From: a virus | Direction: 5' to 3' (one strand) | Length of the DNA stretch: 43,241 nt | Virus record (IMG/VR): IMGVR_UViG_3300044837_000103 | Location: 1 to 43,241 of that record | Shown here: one piece after another, positions 1-7,257 of the stretch | Layout: each line of letters opens with the position of its first letter | How positions within the stretch are numbered: position 1 is the first letter of the stretch | The notes under the pieces: generated by a model | The model's input: only the letters and a program-made list of their open reading frames with translations | Database searches by the model: none | Told to the model about the DNA's origin: nothing | Made by a program: the position numbers and the translations under genes

Positions 1-1
1 C

Positions 2-898
2 ATTTTAGATACTCTAGGAACCCCCTGCACTCTTACTATTATCGTCGATGGTAATTCGCAACCTTCTATTTCTATCGATACCGATCAAGATGGAAAATCG
101 ACCGTGGTTTATACCTTTAAATCGGAGGTAATTGGAATTGAAATCTCTCATACAATTTCTGCAGAAGAAGGTCGATATTTCGAATATTATGGACTGGCTC
201 TTGAAGAATGCATATCTGAGAAAATGCCTCCGTTATCTCAGTATCTTGTTATCCCTCAGAATAACTTCGAAATTCTTTCTAAAAAAAGAGTCCGGGTATT
301 ACCGATGATTATCAACACCTTCGGGCAAGATATCTTATTTACCCCTATTGTGGATGGAATTGCAGATACCAGTAATCCCACTCTCTTTAATACACTCCAG
401 AAACAAACAGTTTATTATTATTTTACGGATGATTCATTTGGGACTGATTATGGCGGTATCTTGGAATATCACGGAGGAACTGTCCCCGAAGGTCCGTTGC
501 ATTACGCACAAGGGCAATTTGAATTCTATGGATTACAAGCCCCGACCGTTGTAGAGAAGTTACCAACGCCGAGACTATTTGAACAATTAGGTCCATTTCA
601 GGTGGATAGAGTAGGAAAATTTCTTGAAATCCGCTATAGGGTGCTTAGTTTTACTCCTAGTTTGTCTTGCAGTGTGTATCTTGACGATGTATTGTCTTAT
701 AGTATTGATATCGTTACTAAGGTAGGAATAGATACGGTATATAATGTGAAACTTCCTAAGGGTCTTATTGGGACAATATTCCGATGTACATTTTCATCAC
801 CAGATACTACTCAACCATTCTATTCATGGCAAGGACAGTTTAGATTACAAGATTCTGGTATGGCCTCGCAGGATAAATGGGTAACGGTTAAGGGATAA
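2..898 (+). CDS. Tail nozzle/stabilisation-type protein, C-terminal part (cut by left edge)
   Basis: The reading frame is open from base 2 with no stop, so the GTG at 104 is probably not the start; no ribosome binding site precedes it. The sequence is beta-rich and includes a short motif with GPFQVDRVGKFLEIRYRV. That resembles the end of podovirus nozzle/stabilisation proteins that form the tail hub below the adaptor. Its likely N-terminal part is the open frame at the right edge (40914 onward). Its TAA overlaps the next ATG (TAATG at 896-900), which suggests translational coupling. The assignment is from pattern and context. Confidence 0.6.
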   Translation: MLDTLGTPCTLTIIVDGNSQPSISIDTDQDGKSTVVYTFKSEVIGIEISHTISAEEGRYFEYYGLALEECISEKMPPLSQYLVIPQNNFEILSKKRVRVLPMIINTFGQDILFTPIVDGIADTSNPTLFNTLQKQTVYYYFTDDSFGTDYGGILEYHGGTVPEGPLHYAQGQFEFYGLQAPTVVEKLPTPRLFEQLGPFQVDRVGKFLEIRYRVLSFTPSLSCSVYLDDVLSYSIDIVTKVGIDTVYNVKLPKGLIGTIFRCTFSSPDTTQPFYSWQGQFRLQDSGMASQDKWVTVKG

Positions 899-1884
899 TG
901 TCTGCACAAACAGTAGTTACTAGTTTCGAAGCCACATCTAAGGCTCTACAGGATCTTCAGGATCAATTGAATCTATGGAAGAATCAGCAACAGGATCTCC
1001 ATGGGAGAAAGATTTCTAACGCCGGCGCGGGGCAGAATCCGAATGATCTTGTTACCCATCAACAATTAAAGAAACAAACGTCGGTTTCAAATGTCCCCGG
1101 CACAACCCAAACGATGCCGGTAATTCCGAATCTTCTGAATAAAGCTAATATCTGGCGTCGGATTCAGACTTTTCTTGCTGGTATATTCACTCGATTTGTA
1201 ACCTGGTTTGAGAGTGGAGTATTTCCTGATACTGGACCATTGGATGCTAATGGATTTGGACAGTGGACAATAAGTGTTTCTAAGGATGCTTCTAATATAT
1301 CCTTCCCCGCCGGATTCTGGATTCTAGATAATACAACTGGAAGTAATTTTCTAAATCGTGAAGTTGTCAATATTAATCATGAACCTTATCTTGGTAATCC
1401 TCTGGACGGTGGTTCGTTTTGGAATGATAATTTCTACGCCGGGCCTTCAACTGGATCTGATGGGACATTTGATCTTGGAAGATTTGTAAATTCTCCAACA
1501 GTTGGTAATTCATGGGCTGGTATTTATTCTAATTTTGTCGCTATTAAAGGCTCCGTGCCATTTCCCGGACCGAATCCAGGGGGTGGGCAATTATCTTTAG
1601 AACTCAAAAATGATGAAGTCGCAGCTCGATTTCAAGGGGCGGCGCAAACTCCACTGACTATTTGGGGACATCCTTTAACTCTTAAGGGCGATGATACAAG
1701 TACAAATAAGATTACTATCACTGATACTGGTATTACAATTGATGCTACAACTTTAAATGTTTCTATTGGTGGATCTCCAGGGATCACCGTAACCATTATT
1801 ACAGCAGCATTAACAGGCGGCGGTACACAAGGTTCAATGACTTTTACAAACGGTGTATTGACAGCTCAGGTAGCCGCTACCTAA
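898..1884 (+). CDS. Putative tail-associated structural protein (328 aa)
   Basis: The gene starts by TAATG overlap with the nozzle-like gene. The N-terminal ~65 residues are polar and helical (QDLQDQLNLWKNQQQDL), followed by ISNAGAGQNPNDLVTHQQL, a pattern common at the N-terminus of phage tail/baseplate-attached proteins. The remainder is Gly/Thr/Asn-rich beta sequence ending in repeated Thr/Ile strands, as in fibre or adhesin shafts. It lies between the nozzle and the ejection proteins, where short-tailed phages often keep minor tail proteins. It has no signal peptide, unlike the three spikes elsewhere in this window. No enzyme motif is seen. Confidence 0.5.
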   Translation: MSAQTVVTSFEATSKALQDLQDQLNLWKNQQQDLHGRKISNAGAGQNPNDLVTHQQLKKQTSVSNVPGTTQTMPVIPNLLNKANIWRRIQTFLAGIFTRFVTWFESGVFPDTGPLDANGFGQWTISVSKDASNISFPAGFWILDNTTGSNFLNREVVNINHEPYLGNPLDGGSFWNDNFYAGPSTGSDGTFDLGRFVNSPTVGNSWAGIYSNFVAIKGSVPFPGPNPGGGQLSLELKNDEVAARFQGAAQTPLTIWGHPLTLKGDDTSTNKITITDTGITIDATTLNVSIGGSPGITVTIITAALTGGGTQGSMTFTNGVLTAQVAAT

Positions 1885-1893
1885 GGATAAATT

Positions 1894-2565
1894 ATGGCAT
1901 TTCTTGCACCACTAATTGGATTGGGACTTTCTGCAGCCGCCGGGGCATTAGGGGGCGGAGCACAGAAAAGTACAACATCGCAGACTTCTACGCCGAATAT
2001 TCCTAGTAATGTACAACCATTACAGAATGGGGTTATTAGTTCTGCTCTATCAGGATTGGCGGCGCCGGATCTCAGGGGTTACACTTCTACTGGAATGCAA
2101 CAGATTGCAGCCGGTGGAAGGGCCAATTCTAATATCCTTAAAAATACTCTTGCGGCCCGAGGTTTAACCTATTCTTCCCCATTGGCTACATCTGAAGAAC
2201 AAGCCAATACATTGAATACTACGGGGCAACAAACTGGATTTATGAATAGTATTCCATTAATTCGCCAACAACTATTACAGCAGAATCTCTCAGGGGCTGT
2301 GAATGCATTTAGGGCACAACCTTATGGTAGCACTGTAAATGGAACAGCGTCTATTAGTCAACCCGGCGGAGTTCTCGGGGGACTTTTAGGCGGTCTCGGC
2401 GCAGGAAATTTGATGGGCGGAAATAGTTCTAATGGCGGTTCTGGAATTGCTGGTATTATTGCACAATTATTACACTTGGGCGGGGGTGGAGTAACAACAC
2501 CGAATAATTCTGATCCTAATTATTCTCCAGATGCTCCGGGATCTTATGATACGGGAGGTTTCTAA
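1894..2565 (+). CDS. Ejection-type internal virion protein, small (223 aa)
   Basis: The N-terminus MAFLAPLIGLGLSAAAGALG is a Gly/Ala-rich hydrophobic segment. It is followed by a Ser/Gln/Asn-rich body and a C-terminal Gly-rich tract (GGVLGGLLGGLGAGNLMGG). Hydrophobic glycine-zipper N-termini followed by Gln-rich helices are typical of the smallest of the three podovirus ejection (internal core) proteins, comparable in position and size to T7 gp14. Such proteins leave the head and insert in the host envelope during DNA entry. It is first of three consecutive genes of this type. The call rests on composition and order, not on a defining motif. Confidence 0.5.
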   Translation: MAFLAPLIGLGLSAAAGALGGGAQKSTTSQTSTPNIPSNVQPLQNGVISSALSGLAAPDLRGYTSTGMQQIAAGGRANSNILKNTLAARGLTYSSPLATSEEQANTLNTTGQQTGFMNSIPLIRQQLLQQNLSGAVNAFRAQPYGSTVNGTASISQPGGVLGGLLGGLGAGNLMGGNSSNGGSGIAGIIAQLLHLGGGGVTTPNNSDPNYSPDAPGSYDTGGF

Positions 2566-3905
2566 TGGCGGGACCACTTGAAAATATCCTTCAGGCATAT
2601 GTTGCCTCGAATGCAAATCGGCACGCGCAGGAACAGGAACAGTTACAAAGAGAACAATTACAAGAGTCTCATGACTTCCATCAGAAACAATTAGATCAAG
2701 TATATAAAGTTCATAAAGAAGCCAATGATGTTCAGATGCAACAGATGGGTTTGCATAAGGCATTAGTTGGTATGCAATTGACCAATATGCTTAATGAACA
2801 TTTTGGAAGTCCAGATCAAGCCCCGTTATTTGCAAATCAACCTTCTCCGGTGGAAACAGGTCTTCCTAATACAGGGCAACCTGATTCTGGACAACCGTCT
2901 GGAAATGTTCAAACCCAACCTTGGAACATGAAACCTCCAGGAAGTGAAGGGGCATTCCCCGGCGGATTTACTATTGATCCAGGATATGTTGCTCGTGAAG
3001 CCAAAAATAAGGCTGATGCTTATGCTCAGATGACTGAACCTCTTTTAAAAAGACAGCAGGAAATATCGGATATTAATGAGGCCCGACAGACTAATTTACA
3101 AGATAAAAAGGATGAAGATAATTTTAAAAAATCTCTTCTCCTAGAACAGGCCCGGGGGAATAATAATGCTCGAACGGCAAGTATCGCGGGGCAATATAGA
3201 GTATCGGCGGCGCAAGTTCGGGCGAAAATTGCCGGGGCAGCGGAGGATGAAGATGACCCAGATTTGGCTGAAGGCGTATTTAGTGGGAAAATTCCAACGA
3301 ATATCTTAAGTAAGTCACAGAAATTATCTGTATCCAATATCGCTGCTAAAACTGGGTATGTAATCCCCGATAAAAAGGTTTCGGATACTCTTGGTAATGT
3401 TACTGCTATTGATGCTTTAATGAATCACTATAAAGATGTCATTGCAAAATATTCCAGAGATCAACCAGGGGGAACAAATTTAGCAGGGATTACTGGAGGA
3501 TTGATTGGAGGTGTAGTTCCTGGCGGGGATGTTGCGGGAGAATTAGACAATCTAAAGGCCCAAGGAGGCCGACTTGCTACATTCTTTGACCAACAGAATA
3601 GAAAATCTGACGCGGAAATTCTTCGTCAAGTTACAGGTCTATTTGATCCTCGATTAACTAAAGAACAAAATATGAGGAATTTTAATAGTCACCTTTCAAC
3701 TTTCAACGGGGCTATTAAAGGTGCATTTCACGGAATGCCCCCGGAACAGGCGGATAAAATTCTTGCGGGATCTGGAGTAACGAATTTCGGAGGAATGAGC
3801 GGAGGGGATACAGTAAATTTACAAGCTCCGGATGGTACAATTAAACCCGTTCCCAAGAATCAAGTTGATCATTTTGTAAAACTTGGGGCTAAGGTGGTTC
3901 AATAA
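2565..3905 (+). CDS. Ejection-type internal virion protein, middle (446 aa)
   Basis: TAATG overlap with the previous gene. Residues ~18-70 are Gln/Glu/His-rich with strong coiled-coil character (QEQEQLQREQLQES). Then comes a Pro/Gly linker (~85-125), a second charged helical region (~140-195), and an Ala/Gly-rich C-terminal half with a hydrophobic Gly segment (GGLIGGVVPGGDVAG). The second-of-three position and helical, low-cysteine composition fit an internal core/ejection protein. I see no lysozyme or transglycosylase catalytic motif, so it does not account for a virion-associated muralytic activity. Function is inferred. Confidence 0.45.
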   Translation: MAGPLENILQAYVASNANRHAQEQEQLQREQLQESHDFHQKQLDQVYKVHKEANDVQMQQMGLHKALVGMQLTNMLNEHFGSPDQAPLFANQPSPVETGLPNTGQPDSGQPSGNVQTQPWNMKPPGSEGAFPGGFTIDPGYVAREAKNKADAYAQMTEPLLKRQQEISDINEARQTNLQDKKDEDNFKKSLLLEQARGNNNARTASIAGQYRVSAAQVRAKIAGAAEDEDDPDLAEGVFSGKIPTNILSKSQKLSVSNIAAKTGYVIPDKKVSDTLGNVTAIDALMNHYKDVIAKYSRDQPGGTNLAGITGGLIGGVVPGGDVAGELDNLKAQGGRLATFFDQQNRKSDAEILRQVTGLFDPRLTKEQNMRNFNSHLSTFNGAIKGAFHGMPPEQADKILAGSGVTNFGGMSGGDTVNLQAPDGTIKPVPKNQVDHFVKLGAKVVQ

Positions 3906-5404
3906 TGCCAGATTGGTTTGATCAGAATAAACCACAAACTGATTGGTTTGGACAAAACGCACCTTCTAATGCTCCGGGAATTCCCCGTCCAAAATTACCT
4001 TATGGACTAGGACCGGAAGATAAGGGAAATTTGGGAGATCTCGGCCCACAAATGAGAGGCCCCGCCGAAAGTGGGCCATTGGCAATTAACGCGGCAACCC
4101 CAAGCGAAACTATAAATACAGCAAAAAACGTCGCGCCGGTGGCTTTGTCAATGTTAGGCTCTATGGGGACGAGTGGAATTCCAGCGGTATTAGGTGCGGC
4201 TGCTGGTGGAGGAATCGGCGGAGCAATTCAACATTCAAGTGAAGGTCCGGGGGGAATGATTGGGGGAGCACTAGAAAATGGTCTTTCTATGGGAGGTTTA
4301 GAAGGCGTAGGGCAATTAGCACAACTAGGAATAAAGGGAGTTGCATCTAAACTTTTTACTAAATATTCTGACGCCGGGCGTACACAAGCCTTACAACAAT
4401 TGCCCGAGGATTATCCCGGAGTTTCAGTTTCTCAAGCAACCAATAGTCCCGCCGCGAATGTACTGGAACAGCTTGGGGCGTCTAAAGACAAAGCGGCTCT
4501 AATACAGAAACAAAAGACTTATGTAAATAAGATTGGCTCCGGTCTTTTGAAAAATGATCCAGAATTAATTGTTCAGCAGGCTTCAGATCAAGTTAAACAG
4601 AATAGTCCTGGATTTATCGATAGTTACACTAACGCTGTAAAAAATGGAAAGACTGCCGATTTTGAGCAGTATCAAGATGGTTTGATTGATAAATCCAATA
4701 AGGCTGATTCTAAAGTCGCTCAACAATTACTGGCTCACGGCGTAGACCCCGATATGACTTATCGGACCATAATGAATAATGCCCTAGGATCTGTAGAACA
4801 GGCACGGAATTTTATTAACGCAACGGGAGATAGGGAAAGTCTATCTCAATTGGCCCTTAGGAAAATTGGGGAGACTGGAACTGATGTTACATCTAGAGAA
4901 TTCTCTGCTAGCAAAGCTTTGAATGAATTGGCAGATCCTTCGAAGCAGGATATTTACAAAACGGCTTTAGGATCACAAGGCTATTCTAATGCCAAGAGAT
5001 TATTTAATAGTCTTTCTGCTGTAGAGGAATCCCCGACCAATGTTCATCCTTATATGCAATATGGATTTATGGTAAAAGCTGGCCATATGGCATTATCGGT
5101 TGGTCCGGCATTATTGGGTGCACTTACTGAAGGACATACCGGAGCTATGACAGGTTTGGGTTCTAGTGCAATGTTATTAGGGGTAGAGAAATATCTGGGA
5201 AAGACTCTCACGAATCCCACCGTAGCCCGGGCGATGTATGAGGGAACAAAAATGCCTGTAACCGCACCTGCAAGTACAGTTACAAGCAGAATTGTCTTAC
5301 AAGGTTTAAAAGGGGCCACGGGGCTGATGCTTCAGACTAACGACGGCCATCAAGTTCCTGTTCAGATTGATTCTCGTGGTCAGATTCAACCAGAGACAAA
5401 ATAG
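3905..5404 (+). CDS. Ejection-type internal virion protein, large (499 aa)
   Basis: TAATG overlap with the gene before. The N-terminus repeats DWF(D/G)QN motifs (residues 3-8 and 13-18). A long Gly/Ala/Met hydrophobic stretch follows (~75-150, several GGxxGG motifs), then a charged helical central domain (~160-380) and a second hydrophobic segment near 395-430. Two glycine-zipper-like regions around a helical core suggest a membrane-inserting, DNA-ejection role. It is the last gene of the rightward structural module and converges on the leftward replication operon; its 3' end overlaps the tiny minus-strand gene at 5386. No peptidoglycan-hydrolase signature is visible. Confidence 0.45.
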   Translation: MPDWFDQNKPQTDWFGQNAPSNAPGIPRPKLPYGLGPEDKGNLGDLGPQMRGPAESGPLAINAATPSETINTAKNVAPVALSMLGSMGTSGIPAVLGAAAGGGIGGAIQHSSEGPGGMIGGALENGLSMGGLEGVGQLAQLGIKGVASKLFTKYSDAGRTQALQQLPEDYPGVSVSQATNSPAANVLEQLGASKDKAALIQKQKTYVNKIGSGLLKNDPELIVQQASDQVKQNSPGFIDSYTNAVKNGKTADFEQYQDGLIDKSNKADSKVAQQLLAHGVDPDMTYRTIMNNALGSVEQARNFINATGDRESLSQLALRKIGETGTDVTSREFSASKALNELADPSKQDIYKTALGSQGYSNAKRLFNSLSAVEESPTNVHPYMQYGFMVKAGHMALSVGPALLGALTEGHTGAMTGLGSSAMLLGVEKYLGKTLTNPTVARAMYEGTKMPVTAPASTVTSRIVLQGLKGATGLMLQTNDGHQVPVQIDSRGQIQPETK

Positions 5405-5493
5405 ATTTTACATTCTGATGGATTGAAAATAACATCCAGTAGATATAAAATTATTACGAGTACTGTAGCTATTAATTTATCTAACGTATCCAT
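5386..5493 (-). CDS. Tiny membrane protein (35 aa)
   Basis: This ORF starts MDTLDKLIATVLVIILYLLD, one predicted transmembrane helix with a short charged N-terminus. Its start is preceded by GGGAGAATGAGAT, the same initiation sequence that precedes the 27-aa ORF just upstream, and it lies 3 nt after that ORF's stop. It is the last reading frame of the leftward operon and overlaps the convergent gene's 3' end by 19 nt. The repeated ribosome binding site and the hydrophobic pattern are the evidence; no function can be given. Confidence 0.5.
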   Translation of the reverse strand: MDTLDKLIATVLVIILYLLDVIFNPSECKIYFVSG

Positions 5494-5496
5494 ATC

Positions 5497-5580
5497 TCAT
5501 TCTCCCTTTTTTATTATCCAGTAAATACAAAACACCGCTATAATTATTACTACGAATAATACAAATACAGGTATATTCAT
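5497..5580 (-). CDS. Micro membrane protein (27 aa)
   Basis: The sequence MNIPVFVLFVVIIIAVFCIY followed by a lysine-containing tail is a single membrane span with positive residues after it. The ATG overlaps the TGA of the 66-aa gene (ATGA) and is preceded by AAAGGGAGAATGAGAT, an evident ribosome binding site that recurs before the following ORF. Single-span micro-proteins in phage operons can act in lysis, envelope modulation or superinfection exclusion; none of these is demonstrated here. Confidence 0.5.
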   Translation of the reverse strand: MNIPVFVLFVVIIIAVFCIYWIIKKGE

Positions 5581-5777
5581 ATCTCATTCTCCCTTTTTCT
5601 AGTAATCAAATCATAAGAGCTATCAGAAAAATGATCCCCGTTGGATTTCCACATAGTGAGAATATCCTTCCCACAAACCTTTACTAATCCAAAGAAATAT
5701 CTATCTAGAACCATTTTTCCAATTTCTGCTTCGGTACCATCTCTACAAGTCCATTTACCCACCCATTCGTTTTCCAT
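5577..5777 (-). CDS. Small unknown protein (66 aa)
   Basis: The start at 5777 is preceded by GGAAAGGA with good spacing, and the gene overlaps the 3' end of the upstream ATPase-like gene by 23 nt. The product is soluble and mixed alpha/beta (MENEWVGKWTCRDGTEAEIG) with two cysteines and no recognised family. Its small compact shape and operon place suggest an accessory early protein. Confidence 0.6.
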   Translation of the reverse strand: MENEWVGKWTCRDGTEAEIGKMVLDRYFFGLVKVCGKDILTMWKSNGDHFSDSSYDLITRKRENEI

Positions 5778-6951
5778 TTAATCTTTCCTTTCCTTCATCT
5801 GTTAATATAAATACTTGTTTGTTACCTTCTATAGAATAGGTAATCAATTTTGCCTGTTCTAATGTCTTTGCCATATTCTCAAATAACTCATCATCTACTT
5901 CTGTCCAATATTTCTTCAAGAATTGCCCCTTTGTAATACTCTTTTGGGTCAATAACTCATTAAGCATAAATGACCCTGCTTCGGCTAGTGTGCCTTTTCC
6001 TGAAGCCATAACAAAAATGTCATAATTCGGCAAGAGCTTTATGCACTGTGATATTGCCTCCTCTACATGGTGTTTCATAATGTACAATGTTCGAGTATTT
6101 GCCACAGCTAGTATCATTGCTACTTTGGCAACCGTTGTATGGATGCGGGCGATGATACCACTTTTATCTGTTTTGTTCCCATAATTTTTGTAAAGATGTT
6201 TGTACCATGTTACATATTCTGTTTTGGCTTCATCTTGAATTTCAAACGGCCCCCTGAGAATTGAGATATCCTTTAAAGCACAAACTAATTCTTTCTTTGC
6301 TTCTTCATATTTCAACAAATCTAAATCATCTCCGAACATTGCATTCGGGGGCCGGCGCCCATCCGATTTTACAAATAATGTTCTACCGAGCAAACCTCCA
6401 TATACGGCGAGATTGGAGTATACTTCACGTAAATGGGTTTCGTTGGAGGCAGCAAGCATAGTAACGCAAAGATTTTTAATGGTGACTTTTCCCTCACCCT
6501 TAAGGTTTGATGTCCATTCACGTCTATAATCATAGATATCTGTGATAAGGGGGATGGCCTGAGGATCAGTAACAAAAAAACTTGCCAATTCTTCCGCACA
6601 TAAAAAGCAACTACCCCCTGAGGTAGATACTCCCGATTCTCTATCCATTTCCTGTTCTCCGAGAACTTTAAGAATGCCTTGTACACTGGTTCTACCTCGT
6701 ATTATTTTTGTATTGTGTAACTCATTTAAAATATCACATGCCACTCCCAACGGTGTACCCTTACGATCAATGCCCGAATCAGCGAGTAATAACGTATAGA
6801 GATTGGGAAATAGGTTAGACTTCTTTTGTGGTAAGAATACATTGTCACGAAGTGCTCCGGCGACACATGTAATTGCAGACCAATAGAAAAACGATGTCGG
6901 GGATTCTAGATCCTCTGTATATTTCATATACTGCGTAATGAAGGAGGGCAT
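5755..6951 (-). CDS. DUF3987-like ATPase (possible helicase/primase-associated protein), 398 aa
   Basis: The N-terminal region (residues ~1-220) has the DUF3987/YfjI-like layout: a helical lead-in (SFFYWSAITCVAGALRDN), then LLLADSGIDRKGTPLG at residues 54-69 in the P-loop position, an acidic LCAEELASF segment in the Walker B position, and LCVTMLAASNETHL. The P-loop is non-canonical, with DRKGTP where GKS/T would normally sit; RKGT/RKST versions are known in this family. The C-terminal ~80 residues look like a winged-helix domain. In phages such proteins sit in replication operons and are annotated as primase/helicase-like. Here it is close to the DNA polymerase and no canonical DnaB-type helicase is present, so it may fill that role (inference). 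Confidence 0.65.
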   Translation of the reverse strand: MPSFITQYMKYTEDLESPTSFFYWSAITCVAGALRDNVFLPQKKSNLFPNLYTLLLADSGIDRKGTPLGVACDILNELHNTKIIRGRTSVQGILKVLGEQEMDRESGVSTSGGSCFLCAEELASFFVTDPQAIPLITDIYDYRREWTSNLKGEGKVTIKNLCVTMLAASNETHLREVYSNLAVYGGLLGRTLFVKSDGRRPPNAMFGDDLDLLKYEEAKKELVCALKDISILRGPFEIQDEAKTEYVTWYKHLYKNYGNKTDKSGIIARIHTTVAKVAMILAVANTRTLYIMKHHVEEAISQCIKLLPNYDIFVMASGKGTLAEAGSFMLNELLTQKSITKGQFLKKYWTEVDDELFENMAKTLEQAKLITYSIEGNKQVFILTDEGKERLNGKRMGG

Positions 6952-6978
6952 TCATTTATTTTTCTCTTTTTTAATTTA

Positions 6979-7257
6979 TTAGAAGGGAATGTCGTCGTCA
7001 TATGGTTCCTCCAACGCCGCTCGCAGCCGGGAGAGTTCGCTGTTTGCCACTGCAAGCTTTTCTTTGCAGACGACGAGTTCGGCTTCAACTTCAATTAATT
7101 CATCATGCATATAATTAATTTCTTTTTGAATTCTACATAGCATATAATTTTTTTCAGCTAATTCTTGTTGGCAGGTATCCAGCTTCTCCTCGCAGGCGGC
7201 GAGTGCGGCCTGTAAATTGTTTATAGTAATGCTCGCTTCTCTCTGTTCGTTCGTCAT
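6979..7257 (-). CDS. Coiled-coil protein (92 aa)
   Basis: The chosen start is the ATG at 7255-7257, which overlaps the polymerase TGA (ATGA) and follows GAGGAAATTTT, a clear ribosome binding site. A longer frame exists upstream but is unlikely. Residues ~10-82 form an almost uninterrupted heptad-like helix (LQAALAACEEKLDTCQQELA, VEAELVVCKEKLAVANSELS), ending in an acidic tail (PYDDDIPF). The acidic DDDIPF C-terminus recalls the tails of ssDNA-binding proteins that dock replication partners. This may be a polymerase accessory or oligomerisation factor; the role is unproven. Confidence 0.6.
   Translation of the reverse strand: MTNEQREASITINNLQAALAACEEKLDTCQQELAEKNYMLCRIQKEINYMHDELIEVEAELVVCKEKLAVANSELSRLRAALEEPYDDDIPF

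Noticed and set aside
1-103. GTG at 104 as a true start codon
   Set aside because: The frame is open to the window edge, no ribosome binding site is present, and the protein looks like a C-terminal fragment.
2470-2763. Minus-strand frame across the ejection-protein junction
   Set aside because: It lies opposite two well-supported genes joined by TAATG and has no minus-strand partners in this region.
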